Origin: an uncultured Clostridia bacterium
Lineage (GTDB): Bacteria; Bacillota; Clostridia; Oscillospirales; Acutalibacteraceae
Length of the DNA stretch: 5,282 nucleotides
Direction: 5' to 3'
NCBI GenBank assembly: GCA_937888485.1
Contig: CALAQQ010000035.1
Span: 1-5,282, forward strand
The notes beneath the pieces were generated by a model, which worked only from the letters and a program-made list of their open reading frames with translations, was not told where the DNA came from and searched no databases. Of this stretch, positions 1 to 5,282 are shown in pieces; position 1 is the stretch's first letter; each line of letters begins with the position of its first letter. The position numbers were made by a program, and so were the translations under genes.

Positions 1-945
1 CTCTATAATGCCAAGAAACCCTTTCCTTGCATATTCGGTAAACGTCATACCAAGGTCGGGAAGATCTATATCTATTGTACGGATATCAGCCGTACCCTTT
101 TCTGTATTGACAGTTATCTTTCTCATCTTGGGCGGGAAGCCAGCAAGCGACGATGTCTGCACACTATAAATTTTATTTCCCTGTTCACTTACAATTTTTT
201 TCATACACTGAATATGAGAGTGACCGCTGAAAAAAAGACGAATACCCATATCGGCAAGTTGTTTTAAGCTTTTATCACCATTAAGAAAAGTGTGCCCTTT
301 ACCAACTACCTCATAAGCAGGAGAAGGCGCAACAACAGGTCGGTGGGTACTGCAAATAACGGTAGCGCCCTTTCCCTTCGCTTTTTCTGTATGTCCTTTT
401 ACCCATGCCATAAGTTCGTCAGAAAAATACGGATAATGCAGAGATTCTTTATCTTCTGCATCGTATCCCATAGCTATATGATAAAGACCGGGTAAAATCT
501 CTGCGATATATGTTGTGCCGTCATCAAATGTGTCAAAGGCTTTTTCTCTGCCGAATGGACGGTACATCTCTTTCACCACATCTTCCGGCAAATGCTCCAT
601 AGGAATCTTTTCTCCGTTTTCACCAAATCCATGAATCGAAAAATAAGGATAGTCGTGATTGTCAGTATAAACAAAGGGATTGCCTCCCATTTCTGTAAAT
701 TCCTGCAGAATGTCTCTTACCTCTTCATGGCTGTATTCTTCGCCGTGATCCGTAAGGTCACCTGTGATAATGACAGTGTCAGTTTCCTTATCTTCTCTGA
801 TAATTTCCAGAGCTTTTTTAAAAGCTTCTTCACTTTTGAGAATACATATCTGTGTACTCGGCTGAGGAAATGTGCGCCAATCACACTTGAAATTCTTTTT
901 ACTGAAATAATGCACGTCAGTAATATGATAAAAACTGTAAACCAT
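1..945 (-). CDS. Calcineurin-like metallophosphoesterase, 3' end cut by window edge
   Basis: The minus strand reads open from an ATG at 945 to the left edge, giving 315 residues with no stop, so the C-terminus is missing. The metal-binding blocks of calcineurin-like phosphoesterases appear in order: TDVHYF (D10, H12), GDLTDHGE (D63), NHD (N96, H97), a lone His in STHRP (H201) and GHSH (H242, H244). The family uses a two-metal centre to hydrolyse phosphomono- or diesters. There is no signal peptide or membrane segment, so it should be cytosolic. The third block reads DNHD where most relatives have GNH(D/E); the ligands N and H are kept. The start is supported by AAAGGGG (953-959) 7 nt upstream and by the first motif lying only nine residues in. 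It is transcribed away from a membrane-anchored phosphodiesterase. The substrate cannot be told from sequence. The family call is firm; a cyclic nucleotide, nucleotide or lipid-head-group substrate would all fit. Confidence 0.9.
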   Translation of the reverse strand, partial: MVYSFYHITDVHYFSKKNFKCDWRTFPQPSTQICILKSEEAFKKALEIIREDKETDTVIITGDLTDHGEEYSHEEVRDILQEFTEMGGNPFVYTDNHDYPYFSIHGFGENGEKIPMEHLPEDVVKEMYRPFGREKAFDTFDDGTTYIAEILPGLYHIAMGYDAEDKESLHYPYFSDELMAWVKGHTEKAKGKGATVICSTHRPVVAPSPAYEVVGKGHTFLNGDKSLKQLADMGIRLFFSGHSHIQCMKKIVSEQGNKIYSVQTSSLAGFPPKMRKITVNTEKGTADIRTIDIDLPDLGMTFTEYARKGFLGIIE

Positions 946-1019
946 ACTGATTCCCCTTTATATATTCGAATCTTTCACAACGTCCGTTAAGCCGGAAAAT
1001 CGCGTGTTTTGTTTCGACC

Positions 1020-1048
1020 ATTGTACCACAAAAAGAAATCTTAAACAA
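1020..1048 (-). promoter_or_regulatory. Promoter for the metallophosphoesterase (extended -10)
   Basis: Read on the minus strand, TTGTTT (1048-1043) is followed by a 17-nt spacer and TACAAT (1025-1020). A TGG directly before TACAAT supplies an extended -10 TGn element, which can offset the weak -35. Transcription would begin near 1013, giving a leader of about 67 nt before the ATG at 945. The call rests on motif match only. Confidence 0.55.
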
Positions 1049-1051
1049 TAG

Positions 1052-1076
1052 ATAATTACCAATAAATTGTAATTAT
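1052..1076. repeat. Inverted repeat between the divergent promoters, possible operator
   Basis: ATAATTAC (1052-1059) and its exact reverse complement GTAATTAT (1069-1076) flank a 9-nt spacer, so arm centres are 17 bp apart. The repeat sits just upstream of the -35 of both divergent promoters (1043-1048 on minus, 1089-1094 on plus), where a dimeric regulator could touch both. The region is very AT-rich, so chance symmetry or an UP-element role is a real alternative. Confidence 0.35.
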
Positions 1077-1088
1077 TAACCAAATCAC

Positions 1089-1117
1089 TTGAAAAAGACA
1101 AAAATAAATGTTAAACT
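1089..1117 (+). promoter_or_regulatory. Promoter for the phosphodiesterase gene (extended -10)
   Basis: TTGAAA (1089-1094), a 17-nt spacer and TAAACT (1112-1117) fit a housekeeping promoter. TG at 1109-1110 provides the extended -10 element. The predicted start is near 1124, about 40 nt before the ATG. The -10 hexamer is only a 4/6 match, hence moderate confidence. Confidence 0.5.
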
Positions 1118-1164
1118 TATACAAATAACACTCTTCAAAAACTTAATATTAAGGAGTAAGTATT

Positions 1165-2151
1165 ATGAAAAGCAAAAAAAAGATTACTCTTTCGATTGTT
1201 TCCGTAGTGGTTATTTTTGGAATTATCGCAGGCGCTCTTGCAATATATTTCACAAGATACCATAAAGACGATAATGATACCGAAGAATTATACAGACAGA
1301 ATGTTGCATCAGTCGGCTACGAAAACACCATTGAAACCGCTTATCCTTTCACCGATGTTTACGGCATTATCAAAGAACATTTTGAAGCTGAATTACCCGA
1401 AGGTAAAACCGAAAAGAAGGTTGCTGTTATCGGTTATGACGGCTGCCGTGCAGATATCCTTGCAGAGAAACAAGACAACGGTGCAATAAACTATCTTCTT
1501 AAAGACGGTGCTTCAATCAATCTTACATATTGCGGCGGTGTGAATTATCCTGCCGAAAACACTCAGGCAACTTCAACCGCTCCCGGCTGGTGCTCAATGC
1601 TTACGGGTGTATGGTCTGATATTCACGGTATAACAGGCAACGGTATAACCAAAACAGTTGAGCCGAAAATGCTTATGACATCACTTATTGAGGAAGATGT
1701 TATCGATAACGCTGCATTCATCACAAAATGGAAGGGTCATTTTACAAACAGCAACTCAACATACAAAGATGAAAAAACATATTGTGAAGAAAACAATATT
1801 GATATCGATTTCATCCTTCGTAAAAACAAATCAGATATTCATACAGGAGCCATGGAAGAAATAACCAGCACAGAATGTGCAGACTTTGTGCTTATAATTT
1901 ATGAAGACACGGATTCTGCAGGTCACGATTTTGGCTTCTCTTTCAACAATCCCGCTTATAAAGACGGATTCAGAACCGAAGATAATTACGGCTACGAAGT
2001 TATCAAAGCAATTGAAGCAAGAGAAACATATGAAACTGAAGATTGGCTTATTATCGTCACTTCAGATCACGGCGGAATAGGCGCAGGTCATGGCGGTCCG
2101 AGCATTCAGGAAAGAATGAACTTTGTTGTTATGAACAAAGAATGGAACTGA
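1165..2151 (+). CDS. Membrane-anchored alkaline-phosphatase-superfamily phosphodiesterase (NPP-like)
   Basis: This 328-residue protein begins with lysines and one hydrophobic helix (about residues 7-29) with no lipobox Cys, so it is probably anchored with the catalytic domain outside the cell. The domain carries the metal site of type I phosphodiesterase/nucleotide pyrophosphatases: D92 in YDGCR, candidate nucleophile T138 in TSTAPGW, N159 in HGITGN, D250 and H254 in DSAGH, D301-H302 in SDHGG, and H309 in GHGG. The T138-N159 gap of 21 and the DxxGH spacing match the human ENPP1 pattern as I know it. The last His lies only eight residues after D301, far closer than in animal NPPs, and the protein ends soon after, so this is a compact form. 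The ATG follows AAGGAG (1151-1156) by 8 nt. Lysine codons are mostly AAA, unlike the downstream ene-reductase. Likely job: hydrolysis of external phosphodiesters or pyrophosphates; a phosphomonoesterase or sulfatase-like activity is not excluded. Confidence 0.87.
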   Translation: MKSKKKITLSIVSVVVIFGIIAGALAIYFTRYHKDDNDTEELYRQNVASVGYENTIETAYPFTDVYGIIKEHFEAELPEGKTEKKVAVIGYDGCRADILAEKQDNGAINYLLKDGASINLTYCGGVNYPAENTQATSTAPGWCSMLTGVWSDIHGITGNGITKTVEPKMLMTSLIEEDVIDNAAFITKWKGHFTNSNSTYKDEKTYCEENNIDIDFILRKNKSDIHTGAMEEITSTECADFVLIIYEDTDSAGHDFGFSFNNPAYKDGFRTEDNYGYEVIKAIEARETYETEDWLIIVTSDHGGIGAGHGGPSIQERMNFVVMNKEWN

Positions 2152-2158
2152 ATCAGTT
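2146..2158. repeat. 13-bp palindrome over the phosphodiesterase stop codon
   Basis: AACTGA (2146-2151) and TCAGTT (2153-2158) are exact reverse complements around a single A, and the left arm contains the TGA stop. TATAAA (2158-2163) follows at once and resembles a -10 box, but I see no -35 at proper spacing. It is too short and lacks a T-tract, so it is not a terminator. It could be an operator for an internal promoter of the dehydrogenase gene, or chance. Confidence 0.25.
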
Positions 2159-2212
2159 ATAAAATCGAAATAACAAATTTTATATTTTTAAAAATTTTAG
2201 GAGGTAAACATT

Positions 2213-2977
2213 ATGGGTCGTCTTGAAGGTAAAGTCGCAATTATCACAGGAGGTAACTCAGGCGTCGGTGCAGCGACAGCTCTGAAATTCGCCGCAGAAG
2301 GTGCAAAGGTTGTTATCACTGCCCGCCGCGAAGAACCCCTTCTTGAGGTTGCAGCTCAGATTAAAGAAGCAGGCGGAGAAGTTCTTCCTGTTGTAAGCGA
2401 TATTTCAAAGGATGAAGATGCAAAGAGAATCGTTTCAGAAACCCTCGATACATTCGGAAAAATTGATGTTCTTATCAACAATGCAGGTGTTCTCGATAAC
2501 GGTCTCAAAGCTATCGACAGCTTCAGCGATGAAGATATGAACAAGGTTATCGACATCAATACAAAAGGAACAATGTGCATGATGCGTGCTGTTTCAGCCG
2601 AAATGGCAAAAACAGGCTACGGTTCAATTGTTAATGTTGCATCGGTTGCAGGCGTTATGGGTTGCGGCGGTGCAGCGTATGTTGCATCAAAAGCTGCGGT
2701 TATCGGTCTTACACGTCACACTGCTCTTCGTTTCGCCGGCACAAATGTCCGTTGTAATGCAATCTGCCCCGGAACAATCGTTACTCCTATGGTAGCAGGT
2801 ATGAACCCTGCAAATATGGATATGAATATTTTCGGTCAGATGATGAAGCATAACGACCTTAAAGTTCAGCCTTGTATGCCCGAAGATGTTGCAAATATGC
2901 TTCTCTTCTTTGCGTCAGATGAATCCAGAGCAATTACAGGTCAGTCAATCGTCACCGATTTCGGTTCAACACTTTAA
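2213..2977 (+). CDS. Classical short-chain dehydrogenase/reductase (SDR)
   Basis: This 254-residue protein has the usual length of a classical SDR. The Rossmann motif TGGNSGVG is at residues 12-19, D63 follows the third strand, NNAG is at 89-92, and the catalytic set is N116, S144, Y156 and K160 (YVASK). PG at 186-187 precedes the substrate loop (about 190-220), which is Met-rich. Arginines at the end of the second strand (R38, R39) favour NADP(H) over NAD(H) by family rule. It would oxidise or reduce an alcohol/ketone pair in the cytosol; candidates include 3-oxoacyl-ACP reductase and hydroxysteroid dehydrogenase (BaiA-type), and sequence alone does not choose. AGGAGG (2199-2204) lies 8 nt before the ATG. 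No terminator separates it from the phosphodiesterase gene 61 nt upstream, so read-through is likely, and a strong terminator follows. The call as SDR is firm; the substrate is unknown. Confidence 0.93.
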   Translation: MGRLEGKVAIITGGNSGVGAATALKFAAEGAKVVITARREEPLLEVAAQIKEAGGEVLPVVSDISKDEDAKRIVSETLDTFGKIDVLINNAGVLDNGLKAIDSFSDEDMNKVIDINTKGTMCMMRAVSAEMAKTGYGSIVNVASVAGVMGCGGAAYVASKAAVIGLTRHTALRFAGTNVRCNAICPGTIVTPMVAGMNPANMDMNIFGQMMKHNDLKVQPCMPEDVANMLLFFASDESRAITGQSIVTDFGSTL

Positions 2978-2988
2978 TACTGAATATT

Positions 2989-3020
2989 ATGCCGGTTGGA
3001 TTTTACCAATCGGCATTTTT
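2989..3020 (+). terminator. Rho-independent terminator after the SDR gene
   Basis: The arms ATGCCGGTTGG (2989-2999) and CCAATCGGCAT (3006-3016) pair over 11 bp with a single G-U wobble, around a 6-nt loop, and run straight into TTTTT (3016-3020). It begins 12 nt after the SDR stop and ends the upstream unit before the next promoter. Confidence 0.92.
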
Positions 3021-3055
3021 ACATACAAAAACAGACAAAGAATATCAATAATATC

Positions 3056-3084
3056 TTGACATAAAGCATCAATTAATTTATTAT
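3056..3084 (+). promoter_or_regulatory. Strong promoter for the ene-reductase gene
   Basis: A consensus -35 TTGACA (3056-3061) is followed by a 17-nt spacer and TATTAT (3079-3084, 5/6). A perfect TATAAT also occurs at 3084-3089 but at a 22-nt spacing, too far for this -35. The 10-bp palindrome ATTATATAAT (3080-3089) overlaps the -10 and could be a repressor site, though AT-rich palindromes arise easily. The start would be near 3091, leaving a leader of about 43 nt. Confidence 0.75.
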
Positions 3085-3116
3085 ATAATCGGTTATTTAT
3101 GTTAACAAAAATCTGT

Positions 3117-3124
3117 AAAGGAAG
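3117..3124 (+). promoter_or_regulatory. Ribosome binding site that supports the TTG start
   Basis: AAAGGAAG lies 9 nt before TTG at 3134-3136. No ATG or GTG in this frame is better placed: the next in-frame Met is residue 25, inside the conserved FMN-binding strand, and it would remove the typical N-terminal LFTPWKIGN block. The ATG at 3099-3101 is in another frame and opens only a 25-codon reading frame. Confidence 0.75.
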
Positions 3125-3133
3125 TGTTTTTCA

Positions 3134-5194
3134 TTGGATAAGCAGTATGAAGCATTATTTACCCCGTGGAAAATAGGCAACGTTGAAATAAAGAACAGAA
3201 TTGTTATGTGTCCCATGGGCGGTACATCACTTTTCGGTTGGTTTGAACTCGGCGGATGCCACTTTGATAAGGAAGCTGCCAAGCTTTTCCTTGAAAGAGC
3301 AAACAACAATGTTGGTCTTATTATCCCCGGTATCGCTCCCCTTCGTGATACATTCTGGGGCAAATGGCTCTGGCAGAATCCCAAGATGTTTGAAGAACTC
3401 AAGGAATTCATGGATGAAATCCATAAGACAGGTGCAAAGCTTTTTGTTCAGCTTACAGCAGGTATGGGTCGCTCATGGGCTATTACTGAACTTGTTGCTC
3501 CTCTTCATAAAAATAAAGTTTTACGTAAACTGGTGAAGCCTATTCTTGACACTTCGCACGAGCTTGCTTCTCCCAGTCCCCAGCCTTCACGTTGGGCACA
3601 TGATATTATCTGCCCCGAAATGACTGTTGAGCAGATTCATGAAATCATTGAAGCATTTGCAAAAACCGCAAAACTCTGCCGTGATGCAGGCGTTGACGGT
3701 GTTGAAGTTCACGCTGTTCATGAAGGTTATCTTCTTGACCAGTTTGCTATTGAATTCTTCAATAAACGTACAGACGAATACGGTGGAAGTTTCGAAAACA
3801 GATACCGTTTTGCTGCTGAAGTTGTTAAGGCTATCAAGGAAGCTTGCGGAAAGGATTACCCTGTTTCACTCCGTTATTCGGTTGAATCAAAAATGAAGGG
3901 CTTCTGCGAAGGTGCAATGCCCGGCGAAGATTATAAAGAAGTCGGCCGTAATATGGCTGAATCAGAAAAAGCTGCAAAGTATCTCCAGGATATGGGTTAC
4001 GACATGCTTAACGCTGATAACGGTACATATGACTCATGGTACTGGGCTCATCCTCCCATGTATATGCCTCAGAACTGCAACCTTGAAGATGTTGCTCACA
4101 TCAAGAAATTTGTTGATATCCCCGTTGTTTGCGCAGGCCGTATGGAACCCGATGTCGGTGCAAAGGCTGTTGCAGAAGGCAAAATCGATGGCGTAGGCGT
4201 TGCACGTCAGTTCCTTACCGACCCCGAATGGATTACAAAAATTATCGAAGACAGACTTGAAGATATCAAACCTTGCATCTGCTGCCACAGCGGTTGCTTC
4301 AACTTCTCATCCTCAAAGGGTCATGCAAATACTCAGGATCTTTTTGACACAATGGGCCTTGCACGTTGTGCACTTAACCCCCTGACAATGCAGTCAAAGA
4401 AATACAGCATCAAGCCTGCAAAGAAATCAAAGAAGATCGCTGTTATCGGCGGCGGTATCGGCGGTATGGAAGCTGCTATCGTTTGTGCAAAACGCGGTCA
4501 TAAAGTTACTCTTTATGAAAAGAGCGATAAGCTCGGCGGTGTATTCATTGCTGCAGCCGCTCCCTCATTCAAAGAAAAAGACCGCGACCTCATCGCATGG
4601 TATATCCGTGAGGTTGCAAAGCTTCCCATTGAAGTTAAGATGAACACAGAAATCAAAGACGTTAACTCTCTCGGTGCAGATGAAGTTATCATTGCAACAG
4701 GTTCAAAGGCAAGAAAGATTCCCGTTAAGGGTGCAGACACAGCAATTGAAGCTGTTGATTTCCTTCTCGGCAATGCAGAAGTCGGTGAAAATGTTACTGT
4801 TATCGGCGGCGGTCTTACAGGCTGTGAAATCGCTTATGAACTTTATCTTAACGGTAAGAAACCCACTATCGTTGAAATGCAGGATGACCTTGTAACCACT
4901 CCCGGTGTTGCACTTGCAAACACAAGCTATCTCAGAGATTTCTTCAAGACAAATAAAGTTCCTGTTCATCTTGAAACATCACTCTGCGAAATCAACAAAG
5001 GCAGCGTTAAGGTTAAGGATAAAGAGGGTAAAGTATTTGACATTCCCGCAGACTCCGTTATCATGTCTGTCGGCTATGTACCCACTCCCCTTGCACCCAA
5101 GGGTAAGCATATCCATGTTATCGGTGATGCCGCAAAAGTCGGCAATCTCCGTACAGTTATCTGGGGCGCATGGGATGTTGCAATGAAGCTGTAA
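3134..5194 (+). CDS. FMN/4Fe-4S/FAD ene-reductase (OYE / 2,4-dienoyl-CoA reductase / 2-enoate reductase family)
   Basis: This 686-residue protein has the layout of FadH, BaiCD/BaiH and clostridial enoate reductases. Residues 1 to about 375 are an old-yellow-enzyme TIM barrel: NRIVMCPMGG (21-30), QLTAG (106-110), HAVHEGY (193-199), RTDEYGGSFENR (212-223), R247, AGR (334-336) and a VARQF phosphate site (356-360). Cysteines C381, C384, C388 and C412 form the 4Fe-4S site. The C-terminal part binds FAD (GGGIGG 439-444, E462, ATGS 521-524, IGDA 663-666) with a second Rossmann motif GGGLTG (558-563) for NAD(P)H. Electrons would pass NAD(P)H to FAD to Fe-S to FMN to an activated C=C bond, in the cytosol under anoxic conditions. 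A WYWAHPPMY block (302-310) resembles enoate reductases from memory and may place H306 in the active site. It is monocistronic as far as visible, with its own strong promoter and a TTG start. Substrates could be 2-enoates, dienoyl-CoAs or steroid enones; none can be chosen. Confidence 0.93.
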   Translation: MDKQYEALFTPWKIGNVEIKNRIVMCPMGGTSLFGWFELGGCHFDKEAAKLFLERANNNVGLIIPGIAPLRDTFWGKWLWQNPKMFEELKEFMDEIHKTGAKLFVQLTAGMGRSWAITELVAPLHKNKVLRKLVKPILDTSHELASPSPQPSRWAHDIICPEMTVEQIHEIIEAFAKTAKLCRDAGVDGVEVHAVHEGYLLDQFAIEFFNKRTDEYGGSFENRYRFAAEVVKAIKEACGKDYPVSLRYSVESKMKGFCEGAMPGEDYKEVGRNMAESEKAAKYLQDMGYDMLNADNGTYDSWYWAHPPMYMPQNCNLEDVAHIKKFVDIPVVCAGRMEPDVGAKAVAEGKIDGVGVARQFLTDPEWITKIIEDRLEDIKPCICCHSGCFNFSSSKGHANTQDLFDTMGLARCALNPLTMQSKKYSIKPAKKSKKIAVIGGGIGGMEAAIVCAKRGHKVTLYEKSDKLGGVFIAAAAPSFKEKDRDLIAWYIREVAKLPIEVKMNTEIKDVNSLGADEVIIATGSKARKIPVKGADTAIEAVDFLLGNAEVGENVTVIGGGLTGCEIAYELYLNGKKPTIVEMQDDLVTTPGVALANTSYLRDFFKTNKVPVHLETSLCEINKGSVKVKDKEGKVFDIPADSVIMSVGYVPTPLAPKGKHIHVIGDAAKVGNLRTVIWGAWDVAMKL

Positions 5195-5217
5195 TTCAAT
5201 TTAAAACATAATATCAC

Positions 5218-5243
5218 AAACCACGCCCGAAAGGACGTGGTTT
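5218..5243 (+). terminator. Hairpin after the ene-reductase gene, probable terminator
   Basis: AAACCACG pairs with CGTGGTTT; after one C-A mismatch, CC pairs with GG around a GAAA tetraloop of the stable GNRA type. It starts 23 nt after the stop codon. The U-run is only TTT, then GAATAAT, so it would be a weak intrinsic terminator or act as a 3'-end stabiliser. It is nearly symmetric, with AAA on the other side, so it could serve both strands. Confidence 0.6.
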
Positions 5244-5251
5244 GAATAATA

Positions 5252-5264
5252 ACCCTATAAGGGT
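5252..5264. repeat. Second small hairpin near the right edge
   Basis: ACCCT (5252-5256) and AGGGT (5260-5264) are perfect complements around ATA. It sits 8 nt after the preceding hairpin and lacks a T-tract. The remaining 18 nt, including CCAGCGGCAC, could be the left arm of a third stem that continues outside the window. Confidence 0.4.
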
Positions 5265-5282
5265 AAACAATACCAGCGGCAC

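Noticed and set aside
292..990. Open frames of 67 and 132 codons on the plus strand
   Set aside because: They lie opposite the metallophosphoesterase gene, have no ribosome site or recognisable motif, and the minus-strand frame carries every family motif.
991..1003. TCCG/CGGA hairpin in the leader of the metallophosphoesterase as a riboswitch
   Set aside because: The stem is only 4 bp and the leader of about 67 nt shows no known aptamer pattern.
2171..2198. AT-rich stretch as a terminator between the phosphodiesterase and SDR genes
   Set aside because: It has T- and A-runs but only weak A-T self-pairing and no G/C stem, so it should not stop transcription.
3099..3176. ATG at 3099 as an upstream start or leader peptide for the ene-reductase
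   Set aside because: It is out of frame with the reductase, opens only 25 codons, lacks a ribosome site and has no attenuation-type structure.
3227..4969. Minus-strand frames opposite the ene-reductase gene
   Set aside because: They are shadow frames of a gene with continuous, motif-rich coding on the plus strand and have no start signals or motifs.
2213..5194. A bai operon (baiA plus baiCD)
   Set aside because: Only general family likeness is visible; the genes are split by a terminator, no other bai gene is present, and the flavoenzyme differs from BaiCD in loop and Fe-S spacing.

Overview
The window looks like chromosomal DNA of a low-GC, anaerobic Clostridia-type Firmicute, probably a gut or rumen member of the Oscillospirales/Eubacteriales. 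Supporting signs are purine-rich AGGAGG-type ribosome sites 7-9 nt before the starts, TTGACA/TATAAT-type promoters, AT-rich intergenic DNA, and an oxygen-sensitive-looking Fe-S flavoenzyme related to clostridial enoate reductases and the Bai bile-acid enzymes. No lineage-specific marker is present, so genus and species cannot be named. There are no RNA genes, mobile elements or CRISPR arrays.

Layout. (1) Positions 1-945, minus strand: a cytosolic calcineurin-type metallophosphoesterase whose 3' end runs off the left edge. (2) Positions 946-1164: a divergent control region with one extended -10 promoter per direction and an 8+8 bp inverted repeat between them. (3) Positions 1165-2151, plus: a membrane-anchored, outward-facing alkaline-phosphatase-superfamily phosphodiesterase with a complete NPP-like two-metal site. 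(4) Positions 2213-2977, plus: a classical short-chain dehydrogenase/reductase with an intact Asn-Ser-Tyr-Lys active site. It lies 61 nt downstream with no terminator between, so it may share a transcript. (5) Positions 2989-3020: a strong intrinsic terminator. (6) Positions 3056-3133: a near-consensus promoter and the ribosome site for a TTG-started gene. (7) Positions 3134-5194, plus: a 686-residue FMN/4Fe-4S/FAD ene-reductase of the old yellow enzyme/2,4-dienoyl-CoA reductase type. (8) From 5218 to the right edge: two tandem hairpins and the start of what may be a third structure.

How the genes may work together (inference). The two divergent phosphoesterases act on opposite sides of the membrane and could be co-controlled through the inverted repeat. 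The SDR (C=O/CH-OH) and the ene-reductase (C=C next to a carbonyl) are chemically complementary, as in bile-acid and steroid pathways, but they are separate transcription units here and the substrate is unknown. Nothing in the window is clearly a new system. The best leads are the unusual active-site loop and Fe-S spacing in the ene-reductase, the divergent operator-like repeat, and the tandem hairpins at the right edge.
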